Shown here: positions 50,182 through 59,944 of the stretch, piece by piece
Numbering within the stretch: position 1 is the first letter of the stretch
Layout of the letters: every line of letters starts with the position of its first letter
Source: Corythucha ciliata
Lineage: Eukaryota; Arthropoda; Insecta; Hemiptera; Tingidae
Length of the DNA stretch: 64,000 bases
NCBI GenBank assembly: GCA_038030265.1
Contig: CM075941.1
Location: forward strand, 44,578,164 to 44,642,163
Reading direction: 5' to 3'
Program-made: the position numbers and the translations under genes
The notes under the pieces: model-generated
What the model was told of the DNA's origin: nothing
What the model saw: the letters and a program-made list of their open reading frames with translations, nothing else
Database searches by the model: none

Positions 50182-53100
50182 TCAATATCCAAAACGCATA
50201 GGCGGCCTCGATCTCCGCCCACTCCTGGTTTTGTAGGAGACCACTTGCCATTCATCTGCAGCCTCTTCGTTATCTGGAAATTCTCTTGTGTCTTCGGGTT
50301 CAACTGCTCGTCCCGCCTCTCTTCCTTCACTTTCCTCCTGATCTTCAGGTTGCTTTCGTTGATCCTCTTTGCTTTGTTCTTCTCTTCTTTGTTCCTCTCT
50401 TCTTTGTTCCTCTTCTCTTTCTTCCTTTCTTCTTTCTTTCTCTCTTCTTTGTGCTGTCCCATGAGTTTCGTCGTAATTTTGTCTCCAAAAGAAATCCTCA
50501 TCATCTTGTAAGGGTCGAGAAATTTCTCTCCGTTCGCAATTTTTGGACTTTTCGATGTTATTATAATACGGGGAATTCAACCGGGGCTTATTTTTCGAGG
50601 GTATCAAAGCGACTCTATTTCTTTCAATCGTCCCAGATTCAGTAGAAACTATATATCGGCGAACTGCGTCCTTTGATTTGGAAGACACTGTACCGAATTT
50701 ATTTTTGTCTTTGATGAAAACTTCCTCTCCCGGTATTAACTCCCTCAGTTCCCGACTTGAATGCCTTTGATCGAACCAAGTTTTAGTTTTGATGACATGT
50801 TTGTTGAAATTTCTTCGAAACAAATCGAGATCAGGCCATTTTGGTTCAAGCAATTCTGGGTCTATTGGTAGCGTTCCTCTCATACGGCGTCCCATAAGCA
50901 ACTCTGATGGCGACAATTGCTGAATTTGAGGCGAGGAGCGATACGCCAGTAAAGCGATTTGTAAATCGGTTGATTTCAGAACCATGTTTTTGGCAATGTG
51001 AACCATCGCCTCGGCGAAACCATTAGCCTGCGAATGTTTTGGACTGCAATGAACAACAGTAAACCCCATTTCTTTCCCAAACTTTTTCATTTGGAATGAA
51101 GTCAGATTACTACCAGCGTCACACCTTATTGTTTCTGGAACCCCAAACTGAGAAAATAATTGTTTTAGGTAACTGATTACATCTTCTGTTCTCATTTGTC
51201 GAGGAAACGGACGAATATCCAAGTATTTCGAAAAGAAATCTCCCACTACCAAATACCAGATCCCTTTTGCCTTGAAGAAATCCATGGCTAGAGATTGCCA
51301 TGGTCGATCGGGCAGTGTAGACGGTAAAAGAGGTTCCGGCCTTTGAACCCTCGTCGTAGCACATTTACGACAGTTTGATACTTTTTCTCTTATGTTTTGG
51401 GTAATAGCTGGCCACCAAACACATTGCTTTGCTCTCTCTATGCATTTCGATTCCCCACCATGGCCATCATTGTGAATACGGTTCAAAATTTCAACTTGAA
51501 GCTTAGGTGGAACTACGCATCGATTCTTATACTTAATTAAGCCCTCCTTAATCCAAAGATCGTTTTTGAACTTTGAATAGGGAATAGTTCGAAAATCAGG
51601 AGTCTTTGGCCAGCCATTCTTGATATACGTTGTTAGCATTCCGAAAATTGGGTCACTTTCTTGGCCTTTCAAAAACTGAGCCATTCTGACATCGCTAACA
51701 TTGGCATTAAAAACTTGGTCAACGAAAATTTCAATGTCTGCATCGTTCAGTACATCATCATTGCTATCATTTCCAAGATTTCGAGGGGCACGAGAAAGAG
51801 TATCGGGAATATAAAATTCCTTTCCAGACACATATTCCATTTTGTAGTTGAATTTGAGCATTCGCATCCTCATGCGTTGGATTCTGGCACTCAAATCCGC
51901 TAGAGGTTTTTTCCCAAACAAGGTCACCAGAGGTTTGTTGTCAGTGCGCAACACAAAAGGTGCCCCAATCAAAAGGTCTTCGAATTTTTCGCAAGCGAAA
52001 ACGAGTCCCAAGGCTTCTCGTTCAAGATTTGAATACCGTTTCTCAGTATCAGTCAAACTCCTTGACGCGTATTGGACCGGTTTCCAACAGTTTCCCGCCT
52101 TTTGTTCCAAAACCGCCCCTAACCCCATTAAACTGGCATCAGCAGACACTCTGATAGGCAAGTTTGGATTGTAAAATGCTAGTAGGGGCGCTGAACACAG
52201 CATGTTTTTTATACGATTGAAGGCTTCGTCATGGCACTTATCCCAAATCCAGTACCTGCCTTTCTTTAAGAGGTCTCTCAAGGGTTCGGTTTCGTTACTG
52301 AGTCTTGGGAAAAATTTTGCGTGGTAATTAAGCATGCCAAAAAAACGTCTCAGAGCGGACAAATCTGTAGGGCGAGGAAGGGTCTTAATAGCTTCCAGTT
52401 TCTCGGTATCTGGTTTAATTCCATTTTCCGAAACTATGTGGCCCAAGAACTTGACCTCATTGACTGCAAATACACATTTTCCCTCGTTTAATGTGACCCC
52501 TTCTTCAGCTAGTCTGGTCAATACCTTGTGTAATCTTTCATCGTGCTCTTCTTTATTTTTTCCAAATATTAATGTATCATCTAAGAGGGTTAGAACACCT
52601 GGGATTCCCTTGAGAATACTGGTCATGGTCCTGTGATAAAATTCTGGTGCGCTAGAGATTCCCATCGGCAATCTCTTGAAAACAAAACGCCCGTATGGAG
52701 TTAAAAAAGATGTTAGCTTGGAAGAATGTTCGTCTAGTTTGATCTGAAAATAACCACTTCGACAGTCTATTTTTGAAAATATCTTTGCACCAGAGAGTTG
52801 ATGCAAAATGGCATTTACTCCAGGGAGAATCACGCGCTCTCTTTTTATTGCTTGATTTAAGTACGAATAATCAACACATATCCGGACCTCGTCACCACCT
52901 GGTTTTGGGACTACGACCATTCCAGCTACCCAGTCAGTAGGTTCTTCGATTGGAGCAATAATCCCGTTTTCTTCCATTCTTTTAAGCTCTTTTTCTGTTT
53001 GGCTCCTTAGCTGAATTGGGAGCCTACGAGGAGCACTAATAGCATAGGGTTTGCAGCCCTCTTTCAATTTAATTGAATAAGAGTAATTCATCACACCGAT

Positions 53101-54387
53101 CCCACTAAAAAGTTGAGGAAACAGCGATTTATAATATTCACTGGGTGTATTTCTCGCAACAGAGTCGATTCGCCCTAAAATACCAAGCTTTTCAATCGCA
53201 GGACGACCTAGTAATGGTTGTTGACAACCTCTCAACACATAAATGTAGTCTCTAATTTTTTTCTTTTTGAGAGCTATATCTACAGCGAATTTTCCCGCTA
53301 TGTTTAGTACATTTTTCCCGGGGCCAAGGAAAGTAGAATTTACCTTTTCCAGGCTATAATTTCGCCGGAACAAGTTATTGAAATCATTTTCGGAAATAAT
53401 TGACACATCCGCTCCCGTGTCAATTCGAAACTTCAGGATTTTGGAACCAATAGTCAAGTCTACCTCCCAGTTCTGATTTCTATTTGTTTTTATGGAACTT
53501 ATTTCAATCAGCCCCAGATTATAATGTGATTTTTCGCGAAAATCGTCAGTTTGATTGTCAGAAACGTGGTTTACTTTTTTTGTTCGACAAACTGAGGAGA
53601 AATGACCAATCAAATTGCACTTAAAACACCGAGCTTTTGTCGCCGGGCATTCTTTACCACTATGATAAGTATTGCCACACTTACCACACTTCTGAGCAAG
53701 GCCTTGTCTTGCAGATGATTTTGTTCTCAAGGAATTGATTTCCTGACCTGGATCTTCAGAATGAATTACAGCTTGTTGTTCTCGAATTTTTTCTGCCTGT
53801 TTTATTCTTTCTTCCATGACTCGTAGAGGTAGCGTAGAATGAGTAATCTCAGTCTGTAGAAGTTTGGACAAACGTACGTCTGACATTCCCTGTAGAATCT
53901 TGTGTAAAATTAAGTCATCCTTCGTCAGGTTTTCAAAATTGCAATTCCGAGCGATAGCATGCAATTCATTGATGAAGTGTTCCACCGGTTCCCCTGCTTG
54001 TTGTTTACGAGCAAAAAATTTTGTTCTTTCGAAAACGAGATTTGTTTTCCCCGCGAAGTGACGAGCGAACTTTTCCAAAACGATCGCGTAATTGTCTTTT
54101 TCTTCGTCGTTTAAATCGAAACGCAAGTACAATTCTTCTGAGTCTTCACCAAGGGCCAGCAGAAGTTGATTTACTTGGTAACTTTCGGGCATAACATTTA
54201 GGAATGTTGCGATCCTGTATCGTTGCCATCTCGTAGACCATTTCTCCCAATTCGGATTACTGACGTCGATATTACCCGGGAGCGAAGCAGCATTTGGTCG
54301 ATACGTAGAAATGTCATGCACAGCCGAGGTTGGAGGCAAGCCTCTGCTCGGCTCTAGTAGGTTTCCGCCATTTTCACCTGGCATCAT
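50182..54387 (-). CDS. Gag-Pol polyprotein of the Mag-like element, 1401 aa
   Basis: Encodes the capsid and the enzymes that copy and insert the element. Residues 1-230 are a Gag capsid region. Two CCHC zinc knuckles lie at 234-247 and 254-267. A retropepsin site DTGA is at 323-326. Reverse transcriptase follows, with the catalytic aspartate pair near residue 603 in the context TLLDDTL rather than the usual YxDD-type site. RNase H (SADAS) begins near 749. Integrase has an HHCC zinc region near 970-1010 and D, D, E residues near 1034, 1090 and 1124. The last ~100 residues contain an unusual Arg/Glu-rich block and end in a TRSGR...RPP tail common in these proteins. The first ATG overlaps the last base of the 5' LTR, so there is almost no leader; a later ATG cannot be excluded. 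No stop or frameshift interrupts it. Confidence 0.93.
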   Translation of the reverse strand: MMPGENGGNLLEPSRGLPPTSAVHDISTYRPNAASLPGNIDVSNPNWEKWSTRWQRYRIATFLNVMPESYQVNQLLLALGEDSEELYLRFDLNDEEKDNYAIVLEKFARHFAGKTNLVFERTKFFARKQQAGEPVEHFINELHAIARNCNFENLTKDDLILHKILQGMSDVRLSKLLQTEITHSTLPLRVMEERIKQAEKIREQQAVIHSEDPGQEINSLRTKSSARQGLAQKCGKCGNTYHSGKECPATKARCFKCNLIGHFSSVCRTKKVNHVSDNQTDDFREKSHYNLGLIEISSIKTNRNQNWEVDLTIGSKILKFRIDTGADVSIISENDFNNLFRRNYSLEKVNSTFLGPGKNVLNIAGKFAVDIALKKKKIRDYIYVLRGCQQPLLGRPAIEKLGILGRIDSVARNTPSEYYKSLFPQLFSGIGVMNYSYSIKLKEGCKPYAISAPRRLPIQLRSQTEKELKRMEENGIIAPIEEPTDWVAGMVVVPKPGGDEVRICVDYSYLNQAIKRERVILPGVNAILHQLSGAKIFSKIDCRSGYFQIKLDEHSSKLTSFLTPYGRFVFKRLPMGISSAPEFYHRTMTSILKGIPGVLTLLDDTLIFGKNKEEHDERLHKVLTRLAEEGVTLNEGKCVFAVNEVKFLGHIVSENGIKPDTEKLEAIKTLPRPTDLSALRRFFGMLNYHAKFFPRLSNETEPLRDLLKKGRYWIWDKCHDEAFNRIKNMLCSAPLLAFYNPNLPIRVSADASLMGLGAVLEQKAGNCWKPVQYASRSLTDTEKRYSNLEREALGLVFACEKFEDLLIGAPFVLRTDNKPLVTLFGKKPLADLSARIQRMRMRMLKFNYKMEYVSGKEFYIPDTLSRAPRNLGNDSNDDVLNDADIEIFVDQVFNANVSDVRMAQFLKGQESDPIFGMLTTYIKNGWPKTPDFRTIPYSKFKNDLWIKEGLIKYKNRCVVPPKLQVEILNRIHNDGHGGESKCIERAKQCVWWPAITQNIREKVSNCRKCATTRVQRPEPLLPSTLPDRPWQSLAMDFFKAKGIWYLVVGDFFSKYLDIRPFPRQMRTEDVISYLKQLFSQFGVPETIRCDAGSNLTSFQMKKFGKEMGFTVVHCSPKHSQANGFAEAMVHIAKNMVLKSTDLQIALLAYRSSPQIQQLSPSELLMGRRMRGTLPIDPELLEPKWPDLDLFRRNFNKHVIKTKTWFDQRHSSRELRELIPGEEVFIKDKNKFGTVSSKSKDAVRRYIVSTESGTIERNRVALIPSKNKPRLNSPYYNNIEKSKNCERREISRPLQDDEDFFWRQNYDETHGTAQRREKERRKEEREEEQRREEQRREEQSKEDQRKQPEDQEESEGREAGRAVEPEDTREFPDNEEAADEWQVVSYKTRSGRRSRPPMRFGY

Positions 54388-54502
54388 GTTTTATTATCAA
54401 GAAATGCCGGAGACGTTTAACGAAATTTTACTTTCTTTTTATTTTTAAATCCAAACAAACAACAACCCCCCACCGATCATGTGTCAATTTAATATTAACA
54501 CA
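54387..54502 (-). repeat. 5' LTR of the Mag-like element
   Basis: 116 bp, identical to the 3' LTR. Its final A is the first base of the Gag-Pol ATG. Confidence 0.92.
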
Positions 54503-54507
54503 GTTTC
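54503..54507 (+). repeat. Target-site duplication, right copy
   Basis: GTTTC, matching 50034-50038. Confidence 0.85.
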
Positions 54508-54815
54508 TATACCCCTCCTAACTCCGATTTTTCCGTTTATGAGCGGTTTTTTGAAAATCTCGATCATGTTCGCAGTCGTTGCTCTTTCAACCGGTGACTT
54601 CAATATTTACTCCGACGGGGCTGCGGCCGAACAGGCGCTTCGTGATAATCTGAGTTTTCATAATCTCTTTCAACTTGATGCTATTCCTAACAGCCATGGC
54701 AGAGTACTGGACTATGCATTTTCGATGCAAGATGACATCCGAGTGGATAAAAGAGATTTTTCTTTGGTTGATCCTGACAAGTTACACCCTCCGGTTGAGA
54801 TTACTGTCCCCATGC
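54508..54815 (+). pseudogene. Non-LTR retrotransposon, endonuclease domain, 3' piece
   Basis: Continues the endonuclease interrupted at 50038. Blocks visible are GDFNIYSDG (the conserved GDFN loop), a NSHGRVLDYAF segment corresponding to the catalytic SxxDxxF-type end, and SLVDPDKLHPPVEI. A frameshift lies just before GDFN. The LINE sequence ends near 54815, where an element-end-like segment with G-runs and then satellite B begin. Confidence 0.75.
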
Positions 54816-54905
54816 TGTCAGGGGCGTAGATACGGGGGGGGGATATGGGGGATAGATCCCCCCCCCCCCAGAGCTACAAGCTACGAACGAAGGACCACTA
54901 TAGTA
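54816..54905 (+). repeat. GGGGCGTAGA segment with G and C runs
   Basis: CAGGGGCGTAGATACG followed by G9, then GGGGGATAGATCCCCCCC..., forming a G-run/C-run inverted pair. Belongs with the GGCGTAG plus G-run family. 54906-55088 holds no recognisable feature. Confidence 0.5.
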
Positions 54906-55089
54906 CCATAACGAAGAGCGCCATTAAATTTCCAAAAGTGAGCGTTTCACGTTAAGTTAGGTTTACCAGATTTTCTGGACTTAAAGCAGCCCGAAAAGGT
55001 CCGAGTACGACCAGTTTTTTCCTTGGACTTGAAACCAAACGAAGTAGTGTACCGTGGTAAGGGCGGGGGTTCGCCCCGGGCCCTCTATC

Positions 55090-57185
55090 AGACAAAAATC
55101 GGTAATATTCGTGCCTATAGCTGCTAAAAAGCGTTAATTCGTGGTCTCGCAATGCCGACTAAAATTAAGAAAAAAATCGCTGATTCGATGTACATGGAAG
55201 CCATTCTAGGAATAAATTGTGGAAGCCAACGCAAAAGTGTTGTATTTGGGGAAACCCCGCGGTTAAAGTTGAGAAAAAAGACGCTTTCAGGTTAAAATTG
55301 GAAACCAATGGCAAATTCACAACTGATATGGCGTAAAATCGCCAATTCGCGTATGAAAAAGGAAATAGGATGCTGAACGGCCGCAAAATTAGCACAAAAC
55401 GCTATTTCACAGCTGAAATTGGGAAAAATCGCTAATTTGCAATTTGCAGATATAAAGTTATGGAAAAACGTTAATTTGCGGATACAAAATGAAGAAAATC
55501 ACTAATTCGCGGCAAAAATTGAAAAAATCACCAATTAGCACAGCCAGAAATAAGAAAAACGTCAATTTTCAGTTCAAATGGGGGAAAAGTGCTAATTCTC
55601 AGTTAAAAAAGGAAAAAATTGCTATTTTGCAGCTTAAATTGAGTCAAACGCCAATTCTTGCAAAAATTGACAAAACTTGGTAGGTAATGCACGGGTTGGA
55701 AATGCTACCACGCTGCTAAAATTTAGAAAAAGCGATAATTCGCTGCTAAACTTGAGAAACCTCACTAATTCACGAATTAAGTGTCGTGAAATTTATAATT
55801 TAAAAATGATGATTTTTTGACAGAAATGAATGGATATAGAAGTAAATTTTTTAGTTTGAAAAAGGTTTGAACAAAAAAATTTACATTTATAATTTAAATT
55901 CGCATAAATGTAAATTGCAGAAAAATGGCAAATTCATGCATAGCTATAGTATAATATTAAAAAATACACTAATTCACGGCTAGAACTGCCGTGAAGCAAT
56001 AATCTATACCTATAAAAGTTATATAAAATTGCTAATGAGGTGGTAAAATGAGAAAACCCGCTAAATTGCGGGTAAAATGTAGAAAATAAAATAATCCACC
56101 TGGTCAAAATTAAGAGAAAGGTTAATTTTAAACCTAAAATTGCTAATTCGCGGCTAAAAATGGAAAAACTCGCCAATTCACAGCTAAAATTGCACCAAAC
56201 GCCAATTTGTGACTGAAATTGAGAAAATCCGCTAATTCACAGGTTTGAAACGCTACGACGCGTCGCGCCGCTACAATTTAAAAAGAAGCGCTAATTCGCG
56301 GTTGAAATTGAGAAGAATTCTAATTTGCGCCAAAAACTGAATATACGCAAATTTGCGGATTCTGAAGGCAACTTTTCAGGCTGAAATTGAAAAAAGCGCC
56401 AATTTATGGCAATAGGTGAAGAAACCGCTAATTCGCGAGTAAACTGAGAAAAATCGCTCATGCATAGCGCATGGTGAACAAAAGAAAATCCTAATTTGTG
56501 AAAAGCCCTCTATTTCGAGGCTAATGTTGAGGAAAGTATTTAAGTAAAACGCTAGTTTCCAGCTAAAACTGAAAAAAGTGCTGATCACCTGCTACAAAAT
56601 TGAAAAGATCGCTAATTTGCTGCTAAAATTGAGGAAAACGTGAAAACTCGTGGAAAATTAAGAAACATCGCTCACGGGATAAAAACCCTGCTTTGCTCTT
56701 AAAGTTGAGAAAATGCGCAAATTCATGGTTTAGGAGGGGGGGGGAGGTCAAAACCGTTCCTACGGAACGATACACGCGGCTAAAATTGAGAAAAGCGCTA
56801 ATCTGTATGTAAAGTTGACAAAAAGCGTGAAAATGCCCCCTATTTTGCGGCTAATATTGAGGAAAACACTTAAGAAAAACGATAATTTCCAGCTAAAATT
56901 GAGAAAAGTGCTAATCCCCTGGTAAAAAAATTATTAAAAATCGGTAATATGCTGCTAAAATTGAGGAAAACGCCAAAACTCGTGGATAATTAAGAAACAT
57001 CGCTCATGGGATAAAAACGATACTTTAGCTGCTAAAATTGAGAAAAAGCGCAAATTCATGGCCATGGGAGGGGGCGGGGCAAAACCGCTAATCCACGGCT
57101 GAAATTGAGAAGAACGATATACTCGGCCAAAAAAGCGCTAATATGCGGGTAGAGTCTAAAAATCGCCCCTAACTGAGAGATTGAG
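55090..57185 (+). repeat. Satellite B array
   Basis: About 70 diverged units. It begins with the longer non-unit module (GTGGTCTCGCAATGCC near 55143) and carries the GGCAACTT marker near 56365. Two stretches near 56500-56720 and 56840-57070 are alike for over 200 bp, a larger internal duplication. The array sits between the endonuclease and reverse transcriptase parts of the same LINE-type element. Confidence 0.9.
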
Positions 57186-57186
57186 G

Positions 57187-57810
57187 CTATGATGAGGCCA
57201 TGGATGATGAGGCCATGGATGATGTTAATTCCCCCATAGTTTCTGCGCTGATTGGGGATGTGGTTGATCTCGCTTCGGCTTCAATTTCGGTTGAAGAGAT
57301 ACAGACCAGGCTTCGTCGTCTCAAGGAGAGGCTCTTAATGGGTCCTGATGAACTGCCTGAGACCTTCCTGAAAAACTGCTCTGAATCTCTAAGCCTAAGG
57401 ATGATATTCTTAATTACCGTCCGATTTCTAAGTGTTCCATAATCGCAAAAGTTCTTGATTCCTTTGCCGCGGATCCACTGAGTGAAAGTTTTAAGAATTA
57501 CATTGTCCCTGAGCAGCATGGTTTTGTCAAAGGACGATCTACTTCGACTAATCTAATCCTCTACAATGATTTTATCCATAAAAATTTGGAAAAGGGTAAT
57601 AGGGTACATGCTATTTACACCGACATGTCCAAGGCGTTTGAACGGGTTAGTCATCGGGGTCTGATGCTCAGGAAACTGGAGTCTTATGGGATTGGCGGCT
57701 CGTTTCTCTCAGGGCTCCGCTCTTTTCTCACTGGAAGGTCCTTTTCTGTGATATTCAGTGGTACTGCATCTGATCCTACTGTTATCTTGTCCGGGTTACC
57801 TCAGGGATCA
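57187..57810 (+). pseudogene. Non-LTR retrotransposon, reverse transcriptase, 5' piece
   Basis: Encodes the linker and first half of a CR1/Jockey-like reverse transcriptase. GPDELPETFLKNC, NYRPISKCSIIAKVLD, QHGFVKGRST and AIYTDMSKAFERVSHRGLM (with the first catalytic aspartate) are visible, ending at SGLPQGS. A deletion with frame change near 57395 removes the segment normally between LKNC.. and NYRP. The sequence breaks within the LPQGS motif, where the 297-bp tandem array starts. The copy cannot make active enzyme. Confidence 0.85.
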
Positions 57811-58919
57811 CGATAACTCTCGAAGAAATTAGTTTAGCGGAACGCGCTTTGGCACAAAAATCAGTAGTCATAAGACACCGGTCGGTATTGCATTGGGGCC
57901 AAATCGGTCAAGGTGGAGGGGGGGAAAATCGGGCTTGAAGTCGTCAAAAAATCACTAAAAATCACCAGTTGATTCTAGAAGCATCATATTCGGTACGTAT
58001 ACTCCATGTTAGACTAGCCTTTGATTCCCATTTGAATTTTTTGAAAAAGTCGAGGGGGAGGGGGTGGTGCCCCCGGGGTGGAAGTAAGTGTGTGGTCTTG
58101 TTAGCACGATAACTCTCGTAGAAATTAATTTAGCAGAACGCGCTTTATCTAAAAAATCAGTAGTCATAAGACACCGGTCGGTATTGCATTTGGGCCAAAT
58201 CGGTCAAAGTGGTGGGGGGGAAAATAGGGGTTGAAATGGTAAAAAAATCACTAAAAATCACCAGTTGATTCTAGAAGCATCATATTCGGTACGTATACTC
58301 CATGTTAGACTAGCCTTTGATTCCCATTTGAATTTTTTGAAAAAGTCGAGGGGGAGGGGGTGGTGCCCCCAGGGTGGAAGTAAGTGTGTGGTCTTGTTAG
58401 CACGATAACTCTCGTAGAAATTAATTTAGCGGAACACGCTTTATCTAAAAAAATCAGTAGTCATAAGACACCGGTCGGTATTGCATTTGGGCCAAATCGG
58501 TGAAGGAGGTGGGGGGGAAAATACGGCTTGAAATGATCAAAAAATTACTAAAAATCACCAGTTGATTCTAGAAGCATCATATTCAGTACGTATACTCCAT
58601 GTTAAAGTATCCTTTGATTCCAATTTTAATTTTTTGAAAAAGTCGAGGGGGAGGGGGCGATGTCCCCGGGGTGGAAGTAAGTGTGAGGCCTTGTTAGCAC
58701 GATAACTCTCGTAGAAATTAATTTAGCGGAACGCGCTTTGGCACAAAAATCAGTAGTCATAAGGCCCCGGTCGGTATTGCATTTGGGCCAAATCGGTCAA
58801 GGTGGAGGGGGGAAGATAGGGGTAGAAATGGTAAAAAAATCACAACAAATCACCAGTTGATTCCAGAAGCATTATATTCGGTATGATGATTCCATTTTGA
58901 AATAGCCTTTGATTCCTTT
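57811..58919 (+). repeat. Tandem array of a ~297-bp unit, 3.7 copies
   Basis: Copies begin CGATAACTCTCG at 57811, 58107, 58403 and 58700 (periods 296, 296, 297). The last is cut short after about 220 bp. Each carries a G-rich stretch (GTCGAGGGGGAGGGGG) and the string CACCAGTTGATTCTAGAAGC. Units are clearly more alike than satellite B copies, so the array is younger. No frame is shared by all copies. It splits the LINE reverse transcriptase exactly after LPQGS. Confidence 0.95.
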
Positions 58920-59075
58920 AAGTTCAGCTTAAGCAAACCCGGCAGCAAACAGTACGAGGGAGGGTCAAACATAAACGAAACAAATCATGGTCTCAACATT
59001 ACTACTTCTGGGACGGCTTAGGGTATCCGTATACAAAATGAAATGCACTCTTTCCGACCGCCAGCTGCCGGAGCG

Positions 59076-59107
<32 letters not shown>
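58920..59107. other. Insert remnant with long T tract
   Basis: Unassigned DNA between the tandem array and the resumed LINE sequence. It ends in about 30 T at 59078-59106. The T tract could be the tail of a minus-strand-oriented or target-primed insertion. Confidence 0.5.
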
Positions 59108-59108
<1 letters not shown>

Positions 59109-59626
59109 CACGTTTCGACCGTCTTTCGCTATTCCTCATTCTCGTTGCTGGCGGATGACCTCAAGCTGTATTATTCGATTTCGTCTGTCGAAGAATGTAA
59201 GCAGCTTCAACAAGATCTTGATTCCTTTGTGTCCTGGTGTAGCGTAAATGATTTAGGCATTAATCTGACGAAATGTAAGTGCATTTAAGTTTAGTATGTC
59301 CAATAGGCCTATGGACTCTGACTCATGGTCGTACTATCTGAGTGGCCAGCTTGTTGAGGAGGTGAATGAGATCAATGATTTGGGCGTGATATTTAATAGC
59401 AAAGGCAATTTTCGGAATCATATTTCTGAAATTAGGAATAAGGCTTTGAGAAATTTTGGCTTCATCAAGCGCTTTACGGCGCATTTCAGGAATCCGTTAA
59501 CCGTGAAATTGCTGGTTCGGAGCTATCTTGAATATGCCTGTATCGTCAGGGAGCCTTTTTTGAAATCTGAGGTCGCTCTCCTTGAGTCGGTCCAGCGTTG
59601 GGCTACCAGGTATCTTTCTTTTGATA
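59108..59626 (+). pseudogene. Non-LTR retrotransposon, reverse transcriptase, 3' piece
   Basis: Resumes the same enzyme: LLADDLKLYYSISS holds the catalytic ADD site, followed by LNKCKC-type and LGVIF motifs (NDLGVIFNSKGNFRNHI) and the thumb region (SYLEYACIV, LESVQRWATRYL). At least one frameshift is present near 59288. About a dozen residues expected between LPQGS and this piece are missing. The sequence stops at 59626 where an LTR starts. Confidence 0.85.
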
Positions 59627-59843
59627 TGTTAGTTGTTAGCCTCGAATAGGTTCGAGCTAGAGCGTGTCCTTTTGATTTAGAGCTCTCGATTGTGAGCTTG
59701 AGTTTCTCATGTTTGAGTTTGGTACCGAGGTTGTCTGTCTGTCTCCCAGAGTTGTTTGTTTAATAAATATTTTACCGTCGTTGGTTAATGGTTCTAAGTG
59801 GTCTCAAGTTCCCTATTCCCCAGGATAAATAGGGAACATAACA
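59627..59843 (+). repeat. 5' LTR of the second gypsy element
   Basis: Begins TGTTAG and ends TAACA, an inverted terminal pair. AATAAAT near 59762 could be its poly(A) signal. Bounds are inferred from these ends, from the break in LINE coding sequence on the left and from the primer site on the right; the partner LTR is not in the window. Confidence 0.75.
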
Positions 59844-59862
59844 ACTTGGCGACGAGGATAGA
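59844..59862 (+). other. Primer binding site
   Basis: ACTTGGCGACGAGGATAG directly after the LTR resembles the site after the 5' LTR in many invertebrate gypsy elements. The tRNA used is not determined. Confidence 0.65.
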
Positions 59863-59944
59863 CGATGTAATTGGATTTCCTTCGGGGACCCACTCAGGTG
59901 AGCACATGTTTCGAGTTTGCTCCTAGTTCAGTATCGTTTGAAAA

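Larger units (their letters stand above)
50039..54502 (-). mobile_element. Complete Ty3/gypsy LTR retrotransposon, Mag-like
   Basis: 4464 bp bounded by two LTRs of 116 bp that I find identical base for base, each with TG...CA ends, and by a GTTTC 5-bp target duplication. One uninterrupted Gag-Pol frame fills nearly all the interior. Very short LTRs, a single fused frame and the order protease, reverse transcriptase, RNase H, integrase fit the Mag clade of Ty3/gypsy elements, which includes SURL and Steamer; the clade call is from form, not a tree. Identical LTRs and an intact frame point to recent insertion. No envelope-like frame is present. Confidence 0.9.

Noticed and set aside
50173..52636. 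Plus-strand frames opposite the LTR element Gag-Pol, including a Phe/Leu-rich one at 50173-50645
   Set aside because: Shadows of the minus-strand polyprotein; the hydrophobic frame is the complement of the Arg/Glu-rich block.
50039..54502. An endogenous retrovirus with envelope gene
   Set aside because: The single frame ends after integrase and a short tail; there is no room or frame for an envelope between it and the 3' LTR.
57811..58919. A protein-coding tandem repeat gene
   Set aside because: Units of 296-297 bp drift in frame, carry indels in G-runs, and no frame is open through all copies.
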